Below are positions 12,001-19,353 of a DNA stretch of 64,000 nucleotides, piece by piece. The position numbers were made by a program, and so were the translations under genes. This DNA is from Guillardia theta CCMP2712. Taxonomy: Eukaryota > Cryptophyceae > Pyrenomonadales > Geminigeraceae. The number at the start of each line of letters is the position of its first letter. Positions within the stretch are counted from its first letter, which is position 1. The stretch is from NCBI RefSeq assembly GCF_000315625.1, contig NW_005434584.1:66061-130060 (forward strand), written 5' to 3'. The notes below the pieces were generated by a model that saw only the letters and a list, made by a program, of their open reading frames with translations, had not been told where the DNA came from and made no database searches.

Positions 12001-12250
12001 ATCAAGCTCTACGAATGTCGGTGCCATCATCGGAGGAGTGGTGGGAGGAGTGGTCGGAGCTGCCTTCCTTGCATTCATGGCATACAAGTTTCTGGCCCCG
12101 GCTGCTGTAGCTAAGCCTCCACTTGAGGAGATGGTTCCTGTATACCTCCCACAGACCTATCCCGTTCTCCCTGTCGACTACGCCTCTGCTGCTCCCATGC
12201 CCGTCCAGACGCCTCTCTACGGTCAGCAGCCGATGGCGTATGGAATGTAG
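2..12250 (+). CDS. Giant type I membrane surface protein, copy 1 (5' end outside window)
   Basis: One uninterrupted frame gives 4082 residues here. It is already open at base 2, so the first ATG in view (50) is internal. By alignment with the paralog at 21136-32166, about 95 N-terminal residues including the signal peptide lie to the left. The ectodomain is Thr/Ser-rich with many N-x-S/T sites. It holds about 14 copies of a GSGYxxxPxV beta-type motif (for example near 3450, 4800, 5520, 5820, 6230, 7590). Then comes a repeat array around an IDNE core (about 8200-11620) with an SRCR domain inside it. A glycine-rich membrane helix (about 12018-12095) and a 45-residue Pro/Tyr-rich tail end it. 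Compared with copy 2 it lacks 126 nt near 190. I recognise no named family for the whole protein. A surface adhesion or scaffold role is inference. Confidence 0.9.
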   Translation, partial: GASRGSTPSTESTISWMSQQNSIVISQSVQEPWQQAISSDLSLSVSGPGAVGCMGIVGDVSSNEVGMYLNYDTSSKQNGLGPLPPLGGINEEWHQMAFVSVYEKPATTSSDCSGVSLSAFASTTCSTANLVYQVPFDKYKSQRFGSDRPRLPVRKEAGAIGVTKNPTFVYAAAAGNTDGINQAVCITVTIVPSMTIYSSPTASTPTTFTISGLTGSGTPDQVTSLYQNKCQCEGNQEGLFPTRFQSISYGNQLGKGDFVQAAGSLTFQLLPGMYIQAGEVVIFSFQLKTPGTVSAASKSISISMSGKYCQISDFCTGATGQSITLGPVTFNPSTKILQAVGNKIRATMFQSSSDTGSLSNMFVTLVPNFDIQTSSILTFTGLCGTQEFGTKVNMVGNRFAGGNPLTSKCSTSSFPTETDIGDPSLGYTGPTMDWSQSSGTLKLTLTKALAAEGTYAFAWSWRVSDKENSACTMTVSLTTGPNLVQNEAVTNLGGSVGLVEKPSFIKYRIGQVTTRPDVTNYICVTLKTNFNLQTYLNAGQYNEASITLSGLSGSQAQENSNPDIDHCPSFDWNAHSLVTPSQASTAYFTSAVTAGSPNKVAKFAAGVAKLVLNPAQNLPANHEIKFAIPLKNSKVAQPCQTVTLTFNALYQSQNSQVSYAATQTVQMVVSPVNRALQDGEMDGDACPLKVYDKGFLTRLITQQTPLIQENNVLTISLRSNVDLGLNGYGATITIAGLTGTDTTQTSLTALSPASTDYYSPIIQKTEWSQSNGQMIIHLPSSSTCQMPIKGTTTNCMMAGWTYVLQYAFVNSQTQQSNPAVSISASFADDEQTKSQTATLPLSSYKHPLFLTSNLLNKYEIGQLYPAPGAVNPVCVTLRPNKNIVKQTKFTLTGLPMFTSTSTVDFYDEYGIHPLSSTSLRGYFTTISGNNIADKADYDNGNGQIQFQFVTKTLILGTKYKFCFRMINQNSAYKNGGSCPSVSLIVSSSDAPSAAPGVQTYTMKQDDVKRVYGYESEPSSCAGYIVNPSFPLATIRSSSNVTSNTVWMTVELQPNYALTTSQAVTVASLTGFIASPDTFTCWISRNGEYVNVAANDVSGNIHASDFESTCTFKQNEFKMTYQQSPNLPVYNPYFNVNAMRSNGIYEIVVLSGGSGYTETPTVVICGSEFYLSSTCTANNVMYGVGQGATATATISGGAVTAITITDPGHGYSITPVVIVIPAATETATVTAAKAQAYLYDRSIYTVQFQIQNPSAEQSALALSIQATFNFPSQAIVSGTQTNGLQMIASSSDVVLNIVPQVRLFAGDSLLVNLPAYEVEESGPLFGVQSSNPAFTTFTSQLEWELFGSSEDKARAYLSKGYVADGNTHRSGDADVDGVFVLSPSDDGYKKNKDLCWSHKQCPWGASDYDVGDQASYTLSKVQFAGPSPLGYTHEACYTASVSASQSDYVGMQISCRNNAFSASTTPGSSVTAIKVKFAGLYEVTAQASAQTVTISQSDAGSGSSASASISYQVARLSLHTGDLANCQSITFSATAGTQLIAAKAEVVMSIVASTTDVRYRIDITNPGLYTTFPTATCTGANAPTIKLEMSVATVSVTSQGSGYVSIPSVILSAAPTGVTVTSAPVFEVIMSSANQNIITQTILDYNPYYSPTPCFLVGQEFPSSFLSDCSINVKENVGQYTGMTAMIGSKEYLIKQGAGGVYWVVDSNGNKPRNVDIANKPYTIYTQLELIVAKSARVEPGESVSITIPGYRFKSYPKDVNAYITPSTDDASNTTRYYFATTLPVKSSYVKGYGVSGMVITGGTLAGDCSIKYVEGPQSMGGNKPEVRFISGTTSKFEITYAGSGYTTPPRFIGQCVTSTGTTSYFNGVFLLSGNSGVRRVEVAVQGNNCPSGTTVTIETPNPSGSYIDGLTGLTYVGQQASAIVLLNGNSVSQVVLQNAGSGYISAPLVTFPATCNAQANAYISQNFSSTIAMRYETGNSFLYEWNRDQTDTLTGLYASEFSSVSMFSLETAASGSAEIKSGYVVSIAVTNAGSTCNNPKVTVDTPAGMSSTAQAQAEPKTINNVLQSINVTYSGYGYTSAPSVTITGCGSASAEAFLSYSNVDVLVGGSTSYSSFRGVSPYQVTQSSSNSYKTVNPVTSAMDSPVLVGFNEACSNGQTEAYTWEQSTYMNSRVTGVTITSAGAGYTFKGTNVTFTASPLGTSNMYATAKGVPTWSFPPRTTATGAVITLNTNVLLYKGGTLSTATGCDNVVLLFSYPERLGGTQLQIKITSVAFKTSQINQQGSGYASIPYVYDILFSDGRYFLKDGYTGATGNCIPQYFAIDMTRLTNLASGVGLVIDGVYMTQGGYGYDTAPTVTFDCKSCTITTQAVATATLESGCFNGQCTQPSYANAFFSPVNRKNIQVCQASNPASNDYRTRKTLQMRVSSGQSAIQYSSSTAYAAKRNRGFMASAGSLNFYISTQNLLSATCTPPQVVVEPPTSRSGVAAHVELVVESARVDSYLSQSPSSAADLPAQAAQYKLAIRTVNPGSGYITAPRVSFVSVGSTPCSTTGLTVAAALQGGMSVSTVRIAEYPSYICPAQTYYLNPTTKTLTTTQSQGAAVITWDRKSNAPYVVDGGYGYSFGSQPLVLSWASCGSTTVVIFFEDTKSIDGQGPFPSFWPGDMSVDQSVWRNHAGEVTGVDLLYESRHFFSNPTVPTPQTFLNVNIAARSLKQAGLISAKSNDLRATTNIELPVEDASPFKANDLILIDSEIFKVGTVTGNTITVTERALGGSAREAHSPGASVVLFYPGTALEKALPASVAGVLETVYVASAVGFAVESSIAINDEFMLVAGVDAATNTLSVHRGYTQADGTKTPAHSAASLVGLYNPLAAVARTQASITATATTLSVFVTRGFTANTYIQIDNEIMLITTLGSKSFTVLRAQAYTQAASHAKGAEYRAVNVETITLLPTALSTQLSSTATSMTVSSSVGLKVGEYMELHSDASSIRLVNCRQDGCCRVEVKHEGSWGTVCDDSFTDTNAQVVCRQLGCPTEGAMQVQSFGGGSGPIWMDDVSCSGSEAALPLCTFRGWGSHNCGHSEDVGVCCQGGCTARGTELVNVTSISGNTIGIKRGLFGTSATDWPVHTVASVATDALQLSASLNSENASIPTDTTALGLQIDDYLLVNNEILGVSNFTKSSIQVTRGQQGSTTQTHDAVYVQKAYGPTTVNSSILTLSADITDNATSIETAGYSVLTAGTYIQIEDEVLYVRNAPTSSVVAVESANITNRSSHAADQVIYIVSNPTYIRSSIDHVTTTIPVQSITGFSSGQYVRVESELMLVNSVITSSNSLNVTRALIPEPHNAGKVLSVYDSIYVNDQLQIVPGDFVVVNNEIDYVIASSSKLLTIKPGQFGSVPKIPSSSDVVTVASRTGLKNAILLAAIMFNATSMIVNDATGLFLNDVVAIGQERVQIKSLSNNLVGVIRGVQGTFAANHAEGTSVNFIEQSTTVLASTWTQTSRRRLLQSLSAGISAAATSLTVSGTLPAQGTNILVEHENMLVLTVDKAAKTITASRGKQGTTVIAHNASAEIVLSIGAQFFIETIITATGVLQSISGSNSGLYARPIITNPDTADATPMLYLDSIAVINSPTKLQKAPVLSLNYLAPALTAYTGVNPDLIVPSLSYPVIYNPAKYSTDPLYYQDRMDGYDLMRPNSPVLESSSNRINGTSPVYVLDSFGQMLGDHVVGSESIAVTLQALTSAISTNPVLSSTASSSLTTKASYKVTQQSSSLGSVWGPPSKVYSPFLGYSIKSVAASGVQSPATLKVALTSATATSLELSAAVAYITVNSFIRIDNEVMKVTAVSGVILTVVRGQRYTYATTHNQDAEVYSDCVGRLYAEPSLEGGEPAVLDFDGTTITVVSGGSGYLSSAKIHACGSSTRCNYTIATENTCSLTFTSTLGSAVSEMYLNETVATRALGGQLTGLTSSSSRFVLQKTQSRKVSLVLPTSTPGGPVTTTTTTPSSSSTNVGAIIGGVVGGVVGAAFLAFMAYKFLAPAAVAKPPLEEMVPVYLPQTYPVLPVDYASAAPMPVQTPLYGQQPMAYGM
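8200..11620 (+). repeat. Protein-level repeat array, IDNE/RG type, 11 units in copy 1
   Basis: About 11 degenerate units with the pattern 'xYIxIdnEiMxVtxvxgnxltVxRgxxgTxxxxH'. Clear cores are IQIDNEIML (near 8710), LLVNNEILG (near 9490), VVVNNEIDY (near 10105) and IRIDNEVMKV (near 11490). The paralog on the minus strand keeps only about five units, so the array length differs by about six units plus the SRCR insertion. Similar units occur in bacterial and phage structural proteins as far as I recall. No function is assigned. Confidence 0.75.
8966..9262 (+). other. SRCR (scavenger receptor cysteine-rich) domain inside copy 1
   Basis: Translation shows the SRCR hallmarks in order: IRLVNC, RVEVKHEGSWGTVCDD, AQVVCRQLGC, GPIWMDDVSCSG, LPLC, and NCGHSEDVGVCC. 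The domain is flanked by the two halves of one IDNE-type unit: VGEYMELHSD before it, then TELVNVTSISGNTIGIKRG after it. It is therefore nested in the unit and not placed between units. The corresponding part of copy 2 has no SRCR domain. SRCR domains are extracellular, disulfide-bonded binding modules, which supports a surface location. Confidence 0.92.
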
Positions 12251-13099
12251 GTTGAATAGATAGTTCTTTCATGATCTGACCGAGCTCAGTCGTTGCGCTC
12301 TGTTCATCTCTTTTCCTGTTTTTTCTTCGTGAGTAAAAATCAAAGATAATTTCGACCTGCTGTACATAAGAAGCGAATCGAAAGCAGTAGGCTAAACACA
12401 AGCAAACATCTGTATCACGGTGAAAATAGGCATCACAAATGCAGAATACCACTTGCACTGTCACTTCAACATCAAAGAGAGAGAGGAATCTGTGTCATAT
12501 TGATGGTTGAATGTTAGTTGGAAGTCAGCTGAAGGCAGAAGGTCACTAAGCCAGTGACAGTGCTTGAGGGTTGATCATGAAGAAGAGCAGAAACGTATGT
12601 CAGGTGAAATCTCCAGTTCAATCTAGTGATGAAGCTCAGACGATTCGGTTTGACTGCCCAGAAATTGATGAAATCCATCAAACTGTTTCACTACTCCCAC
12701 AGAAACGAGAAGATTGGACAACGCACTAATTGAAAGTGTCGTGGAGCCAACCATGATGGATGTCCTTGACCTGACGAGACTGAATATTTCCTCACTCCCG
12801 CTGCAACACGGAGATGCCCTGCCGCAGTGCAATACATCCTCTTCAGCCCATACAGCGCTTGAAGCCCTTACCTGCTCCAGTTTATGCGGCGCAGATGTGG
12901 CTCAAACCTTAAACTCCCTGTTAACTCTTGCTGGTGCAACTCATTTGGACTTATATAGGATGCGAGAACAAGTCGTAAGATATCGACTGAATATTTTAAC
13001 AAGCATATCACTGACATATCTCAGCGTTTGTGAGATCACTGATATCTCTCAGCGGGTGAATGAGGAGAAGGAGATAGCAAAGAGCTACCCCTGACCTGT
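12251..13099. other. Intergenic, 3' of copy 1; no gene recognised
   Basis: An open frame at 12714-13094 (+) would give 126 residues, but it has no recognisable domain and I do not call it. A TATA-like stretch, acttatatag, is near 12950. Nothing else stands out. Confidence 0.5.
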
Positions 13100-13398
13100 A
13101 TCTCCTGTTTGAGAAAGCCATCCATATTGACGGCACATGCTGGTGGAGTTCTATGCTCAATAGTACGGGCACTGCCAGAAGTTTGAGCCCATCTACAACA
13201 AGATTGCCTCCCTCCTGCGCTTAGAGAAAGTCAACGTGATGCTGGCCAAGATGGATGCGATCGACGAACCGAGACTTTCACAGTCAATGCAAGTTTCATC
13301 TCCTCTACATCAACTCACGAACGGACAATGTCACTCAGTAGGGAACTGGAATGCTTATAAGATCTCACCATACATTTATGTGGCAAACAAGAAATGCT
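13100..13398 (+). pseudogene. Decayed thioredoxin-fold domain of a protein disulfide isomerase
   Basis: From 13137 the frame reads MLVEFYAQ, a TAG stop at 13161, then YGHCQKFEPIYNKIASL and later VNVMLAKMDAIDE. This is the classic PDI core LVEFYAPWCGHC with Trp changed to stop (TGG to TAG) and the first active-site Cys changed to Tyr (TGC to TAC). Upstream, FEKAIHIDG is in another frame, consistent with one lost base near 13133. Downstream, residues resembling the rest of the fold (YKISPYIYVANKK near 13360-13395) need further frame changes. Both redox function and translation are therefore lost. It abuts a fragment of the giant surface-protein family. Confidence 0.85.
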
Positions 13399-13399
13399 G

Positions 13400-13650
13400 C
13401 TCTCGTCACGTTTGCTACCGCACAACCAACAACTACCCCGACGTTACTCGCGCTCGCTGCCTGCAATGGAGTTGCAGATGTCACGGTTGTCGTTCCAGAT
13501 ACTGTTTTTCGGCTCTGGTTGGTGTTGGTGTTGGTGTCACATCAACCCCAAAGATAAAAGAGCTGGCGGTAAGAGATGTAGTTGTCAGTGTGTCAGCCTG
13601 GAGGTAGGTGGAGCTGTTTGAGGAATTCCTGACCGCGGGGTGAATAAATC
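13400..13650 (-). pseudogene. Third copy of giant surface protein, C-terminal fragment only
   Basis: The plus strand here matches the plus strand of 21200-21430 almost base for base in places (for example taccccgacgttactcgcgc at 13434 and at 21249). On the minus strand it encodes remnants of the same segment: NSSNSST, SSFIFGVDVT and the start of the membrane helix ASNVGVVVGCAV. The giant ectodomain is missing and frames are disrupted. It lies in the same orientation as copy 2 (21136-32166), directly next to the PDI remnant. It is a truncated duplicate. Confidence 0.85.
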
Positions 13651-14527
13651 TCGGTCTGAATGTGAATCTCTGATGATGTAGCAACTCCGTGCAATGAACG
13701 AAGCATATCATCTGGAAAACTATTTCCTCCCTATTCCCTTTCACTACTGCATCTACCAGAAACCTGTCTTCACATTCCAGTTTGATTTGGTTTGCCCATG
13801 GTTCCAATGATTTCTCCTCCCCCCCTCTAAGCTTTTGAGTTTAGTCTTAGCACACAACACTTTATAAAATCTTATCACACATCCAACATATTATTCTACA
13901 TCAAGATCTCGAATACGTGTGTGAGCATCGCCTCGATCACATGAATGCATTTCTGCACTCATCATCTATCATTTCCTTTTCCATTTACGAATGTTGGTCG
14001 ATTTCTTTCTCATCTTCTCACTTCATGTATTCTGAATGCACATTCTTATCCTTTCCTTCCAAGAACCCTTCCCACGTTGCGACGTTTTACCTAGAATTTC
14101 AAGGATCTGAATAGCCGTGTACCCGAAGGCAACTAAACTGGGGTGTAAGGACGCTACTACTCCCTTTCAGATCAGATCAGACTGATTGAAAGAGTCCCAT
14201 CTGCCGACAACGGAGGATGAGATCGCCTTGCAAAGGTACCAGACAGGATTCCATGCACAGCCTCTGAGGGCCGAACATTGAGCGCTGCTTCCATGAACAA
14301 GCGCTAGCTGGCAGCATGACACCAGCGGAGGTCATCGACAATTGACTGATAAATGCTGGTACCACAATTTAGCGAAGAAATAGGTCATTTGGAACGGGAT
14401 ACAGAAATATGTCTGTAACTTTTCAATATCACAGATGACATTTCAAAGATCAAACACAAAACGCATGACAAACATGACCAAGTGAAAAAAAACTCGAGCC
14501 TGGCGGAGAGAGAGGTGGGGTGGGAGA
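13651..14527. other. Intergenic; nothing recognised
   Basis: AT-richer sequence with only short frames (65 residues or fewer) and no domain. It probably contains the promoter and 5' UTR of the gene at 14528, but I see no convincing element. Confidence 0.5.
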
Positions 14528-15742
14528 ATGGCGAACCGGATTATGCATGCAGCGATTGGGTCAGCATCACGTCAGAGAATGGGCAGCAGACGATGGAAGA
14601 GCTTGTCAATACAAGCGATGTTTGTCTTCTCACTTATGTGTACCTTTTTGGTACCATTTCTGTTGACAACACGCGAAGTAGTTCCGATTAAGATTGAGAC
14701 TACACCAGTCCCGTGTGATGGTTTGCAGCCAAAGGATTTGACTTGGGTTGGCCCTTTGCACTCTAGTTTCTATGCAGGAGGAAGAATCATCGAAAGAGAA
14801 GACTCCCTGGAGTTGGCGAAGAAGCGCTGCCAAGAAAACATCACTAGCGGGTGTGTTGGGCTGACAGGGAATTTTATAAGTCGTTCCAAGTCCGAAGTAT
14901 CGTGGACGTGGGAGCTCAGGGGTCCAGACCTAGACAAGGAAGAGAAAGTTATGTGGGTTGCACCGTCGAGCACATGCGAAAAGACCTTCGTGTACAATCG
15001 TGAATTGATAAATCAGACCGATTGTTGTCCTGTTGTAAAGCATTTGCCAAAGATATTTTACATCAATCTCAGGCATCGATTAGATCGAAGAAAGCATTTA
15101 CTGGAAAGCCTTTCATCGAAAGGTGTCAACATCAGCAGGAATGTAATACGGCACTTGGGAGTCAACAGAGCTGAATTTCATAATATAACGGAGATTGTGT
15201 CAAAGCTGGAAAAAGTCCATGTAGACGCAGACATTTTGAATCAATCAATGTCGAATGAACACCTTAATTTCACTAGCGAGCGATTCAAGGGAAAATTTGC
15301 AAGTTGGGAATCACACAGACTTGTCTGGGAAAGAATTTCGCAGATGCAAGGGGCAGACGATTGGTACATTGTGCTTGAAGACGATGTGATCATGATCGAC
15401 GAACAGGACGTTTTGAAACAAAAGTTGAGTATCACATTATGTTTATATCCCTCAGTGGAAGTCATTTACTTGACAGGCCGACAGGTTCCAAACTTTCTTC
15501 CGGGCAATGTGGTGCAATACCTTGGGGTAGACGCGTATGCACTTTCAGGACTTGCAGCACAGAAACTTTTACGTCACACTTCATTGGCAAGTCACGAGGT
15601 TACGACGCCAGCGCTAGATGCACATCTATCATTACTGGTGAGCAAGAAAGTCGTTGATGCAAGAATGATTTTGGGAGGCCCCCGGAACTCATTTGCCAAT
15701 GCGTGGAGCAAGTTCAGTTCAGATATCGAAGTTGGTAGGTAG
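14528..15742 (+). CDS. GT25-like glycosyltransferase, type II membrane protein
   Basis: 404 residues, starting at an ATG. A single hydrophobic anchor (about residues 33-48, AMFVFSLMCTFLVPFLL) follows a basic start, as in Golgi type II enzymes. Residues about 60-165 carry a Cys-containing stem (ELAKKRCQ, GCVGLTGNF) that looks PAN/apple-like, although this is weak. The catalytic part has the GT25 signatures FYINLRHRLDRR (about 176), KFASWESHRLVW (about 258) and YIVLEDDVIM (about 280), the last supplying the acidic metal-binding motif. Family 25 includes bacterial LPS and collagen galactosyltransferases, so donor and acceptor cannot be told here. It is intronless and isolated, flanked by two non-coding stretches. 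N-glycosylation sites are frequent. Confidence 0.85.
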   Translation: MANRIMHAAIGSASRQRMGSRRWKSLSIQAMFVFSLMCTFLVPFLLTTREVVPIKIETTPVPCDGLQPKDLTWVGPLHSSFYAGGRIIEREDSLELAKKRCQENITSGCVGLTGNFISRSKSEVSWTWELRGPDLDKEEKVMWVAPSSTCEKTFVYNRELINQTDCCPVVKHLPKIFYINLRHRLDRRKHLLESLSSKGVNISRNVIRHLGVNRAEFHNITEIVSKLEKVHVDADILNQSMSNEHLNFTSERFKGKFASWESHRLVWERISQMQGADDWYIVLEDDVIMIDEQDVLKQKLSITLCLYPSVEVIYLTGRQVPNFLPGNVVQYLGVDAYALSGLAAQKLLRHTSLASHEVTTPALDAHLSLLVSKKVVDARMILGGPRNSFANAWSKFSSDIEVGR

Positions 15743-16858
15743 CATGAAGTAAAAAAAAGTCACTTCACAAAATCGACAGGAATGTACAATTTCAATCAAT
15801 AAAAAAACTTAACTTGATTACATCGTCCTATTATCAAACCTGGCATCTAACTCTCCCTAGTTATTCGATCATATTCCCTCATTGGATGCACTCTGTTCAG
15901 GAATGAACGAAAATATATGTTCAGTGTCTGTGTGCCTTCTACCACACGGGTTGGTGGACATTCTTTTTATTGACCTTTTTTTTCATGAATAGACTAAATT
16001 CTCTAACTAATGATTTATATATACAAAGAAGCAAATCACCTCAGATTGATTCCATAGGAAGTATGAAAGACAGCGAAATTCTTCTAGGTTTTCGCAGTAG
16101 AACTGACCTTCATCAGGCTAGATTGCACCCTCATGCTTTTCCTGATCGATGCACCGCAGCCGCTCGCGTGCCGCTCAGTAGGTAGCGTAGGACGCACTGC
16201 ATCATCCGTTGTGCTTGCTTGTCTCTTAAATACGATGTTTCTTCATGAACGTGGTCAGAAAATGTGAAATAAGAAGCAGAGCCGCTCCAGTCACATTTGA
16301 GAATTTCATCAAGAACAAGAAGTTTCTACATGTTCGCACCGTAGATGATGTTGAAGCTATGCCAGGCTTGCAAACCTCTTGACTCCAAAACTGGAAGAAA
16401 CATGTTAAAACTGGAAGAAACATGTTGCATTGGAGCCTCAGTTGTGGCATGTGCTCGTGGCGGCTTCGCAAGCCGCTTCCCAGTATGCTGCGTCCTCGGA
16501 CTCAGGACGAGTGAGATCAAAACCATCGACGGTCGCATTGAAAGACCGCCACATTCCTCTCCTTCCTCTACACTGTGACTGTATGCAAGCCAATCAGGTA
16601 AGATAGATTTAACACTGTACGGTCTTTACACCTTTATCGAGCTGATGTCAGTGTCGGGCCATGTGGAGACCCGACCTAGGTTCATCTGTCGGAGTGAATT
16701 AAGAGGCTGTCTCAATCAAACTCCCGGAGAACCATCACATCGAGTCTTTCGCGTGTCCGCTCTATCGATGAGACAAGCAATGGATGCAAGAGCTGCGAGG
16801 AAAGCTGCAGACAAGAAGACTTCGATCCAAGACCAGACCGTTACTGGGGTACGGTAGC
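15743..16858. other. Intergenic; short direct duplication only
   Basis: No recognised gene. Near 16388-16425 the phrase aactggaagaaacatgtt occurs twice in direct tandem. Short frames in both strands show no domain. Confidence 0.5.
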
Positions 16859-18358
16859 TTACGCCTCGATCACTCTATGAAGATCTTCAAACCCGCGAGC
16901 GACGTCGAAGACCTCGGCGTAGACATCGTCGATCTCAACGTAGAGCGACTTGTTGCTGAGCTTCTGTTGCGTCTTGTCGTCATGCCATAGGTAGTACCAT
17001 GAGAACTCGAACCATCTGCCTGTGTAGTAAGAGATCATGTGTGTTCTCAGTAGCTCCCGCAAGCCATCCCGGTAGAAAGATCTCGGTTGTCGTCGAATGT
17101 GCTGAGGCTGAGCGACAAACATGGCACAACAAGACCAGAACAGCTCAGGACCAGAGCCGTACTTGCCGGACATCGGGCCCCCATGCTCATGCTGCAGCTC
17201 TTGGAACCGATCAATCGCCTGCCAGAGAAGCTTTGGAGATTCCTCCCAATGCGAAAGCGTGCGAGATGCTCGCGAACGAAATCCCAACGAAGGTCGAAGA
17301 GAGCCGGCGACTCTTTTCAAGCTTGCAGTCATGTGCTGTCCTGACAAGTCATGGAGGGTCTAGTCTCCCGCTCATACGAGTTCAAGGTGTACTGCTGCCA
17401 GCAGAGAGGCTCTCTCCAGATCGTGTCATAGCAGCTGTTGAGAGACACCACGGTAGCTGAGAACTCCATCAGAACCGCATGAGACGGCAGAGCTGCAAGC
17501 TCAGGATAAACCAGCTGATGCGTGTTAGGGTCCACAAGCTGCGACGCCAACCCCAGGTAGTAAGCCCTGGACCGCTTGTACACTGGTCGCCTCTGACTGT
17601 GCCAACTCTCGATGCCATGGTCATGCATGAACACCATCAACATGGGCAGGTTGTCATAGAACTCTTCGATGTGCGAGAGGTACACGGCTGCCTCGTTTCC
17701 TCTGTTGGGCACCAACGCTCTCTCTACCACAGTGATGCCACACGGCAAGCCAGCAGTGGGCTCCGAGCTTAGCAAGCCTTTCAGGTTGATCCCTACGTCC
17801 ATCCTCCGGTAGAGGTAGACGATGCTGTTGGTCAAGCCCATGAACGCAATGTCCTCCACCACCTTCATAGTCCAGCTCGCATCCCTCATCGCCACCACCA
17901 CGTGCACTGACCCTTCAGGAAGCGGATACCGCAGACATCTGTCTGGTCCAGCCGACCTGGTGACAGTCGAAGAGCACAAGCTCTCTCCGTCGCTGGCTGA
18001 TATGCCTGCCGAAGCCAGGGGGTCCATGCAGGTCTGAAACTTTGAGCGAGCATGCTCTCTTCCTCGGCACGTGACTAGGGTCTGGTTGGTGAAGCACAAG
18101 TTGGGCCCTCCCCTAGTCGACCCGTTGAACTCGCTCTTAACGGCTTCCGGTAGCAGATGAATCGCCACCTATGCTGCAAGCGCTTGGGTTGGACGTCTTA
18201 GGGTCGAAGTCAGGATCGAAGAGAGTCTTCCTTCCTCCTATTGACTTTGCGAAAGCCAAAACAGCCATTATCGCGTGCTCCTGGCTGTGAAAGACCCACA
18301 TGACAGCAACATTGGAGAGGAGGAGGAGGAGGAGGAGCACGAGCCTAGCGCAAGACAT
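16859..18358 (-). pseudogene. DUF3431-type membrane protein, copy A, frameshifted
   Basis: Read from 18358 down, a signal anchor (MSCARLVLLLLLLLSNVAVM) leads into 74 residues ending at 18137. The main domain (to 17329) is in another frame, overlapping by about 30 nt, and the C-terminal third (17347-16859) is in a third. The middle shows DUF3431 hallmarks: HVVVAMRDASWTM, NRGNEAAVYLSHIEEFYDNLP, VFMHDHGIESWH. The C-terminal part, with ELFWSCCAMFVAQPQHIRR and GRWFEFSWYYL, matches the paralogs at 18790 and 44187. Two frame changes in about 1.5 kb suggest a pseudogene or assembly errors. The 17330 break is too small for an intron. DUF3431 proteins are poorly characterised and often considered glycosyltransferase-like. 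Confidence 0.75.
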
Positions 18359-18789
18359 CGAGTCAGCATAGCGTCACTATCAGCAACCCTCGCTTCCTCC
18401 CTCACCTTGTCCTGTACGGCTTCCTACAGGCGGCAAGGGCTCTTGCGCTACCCATGCACAAGTCCAGGGGAGTCAAGCTGCTGGTCAAGATGTTGCGGGG
18501 AAATGGCGGGAGCGCGCGTGGCAGAAGACTAATTGTGGTCTATATCCATGTTTCTGTCCCTCGATCTTTCACTATTGTTTACTCTCCGGCGGGCCTGGCT
18601 TGCTTTTTCTTCATTTTGTATCTTTTACTCCGGCAATGATATGCGCTCGTGGCGGCTTCACATGCTGGATGGCGGGGACGGGCTTGCTGGTACTGCTTCA
18701 GGCGTCTCTAGTGACTCACCTCTCCTACCGCAAGCCTGCCAGCCTACCAGGGATCTGAAAGTCACAAGGTGAAGCCCGTCGGATCGACG
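18359..18789. other. Intergenic between divergent DUF3431 copies
   Basis: Likely upstream region of copy A. Nothing recognisable. The phrase gctcgtggcggcttc is shared with 16452, too short to interpret. Confidence 0.4.
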
Positions 18790-19300
18790 AGGCAGTGCAT
18801 GACGACTACGAGCGAGAGACGAACAGATCTCTTCATAACATGACCGGTCAAGACTCGCTCGACAGGATCTATCAAGCTGTGATCTCACTACCGGAGCGAT
18901 GGAAGTCTCGGAGGGGTCGGCGGCTTGTATGGGAAGAGCCTCATCAGGTATTCCAGCAGTCCGAGAGGCTCTTCGGATCCTTACACGCAAGACTCGGGCG
19001 AGCAAAGAGCGGGAGGTCGATCCCGTTTGCGTCATGCTGTGCGATGTTCATAGCGCAGAGGAAGCACATAAGAAGACAGCCGAAGCAGTTGTACAAGGAG
19101 AGCTTGTCCGCGCTTCTGTCGACTCACCTCCTCTCTCACCACACCGGTCGATGGTTCGAGTTCAACTGGGACAACCTGCTCTTCGATCCGTCAGGGTCGC
19201 TGGATGCCTCGAGAAGACGTCTGTACGTGGACATCGATGACGTTTACGCGCAAGTCTTCAACGAGACCAACGCGGTCGCTGATCTACAGGAGCTTATTGT
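18790..19300 (+). pseudogene. DUF3431 copy B, C-terminal fragment duplicated from copy C
   Basis: The frame begins at DYERETNRSLHNMTGQDS and runs through ASCCAMFIAQRKHIRRQ and GRWFEFNWDNLLFD to AVADLQELI, nearly identical base for base to the minus strand at 44199-44690. Sequence identity stops abruptly upstream of the DYERE codons and after ctacaggagct. The frame then reads on into unrelated sequence opposite the zinc-knuckle gene. The N-terminal DUF3431 core and the anchor are absent. It is a recent truncated duplication in inverted orientation relative to copy C, about 25 kb away. Confidence 0.85.
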
Positions 19301-19353
19301 CCTATTCGGATCAGGAGGTTTGATGAGAGTTTGGTTTCATGTGATATTACAAG

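Noticed and set aside
12714-13094. 126-residue frame downstream of copy 1
   Set aside because: No domain, homology within the window, signal peptide or repeat; chance frame is as likely.
17320-17350. Intron explanation for the frame break in DUF3431 copy A
   Set aside because: The two frames overlap by about 18 nt and paralog alignment shows only about 11-14 extra bases, too short for an intron.
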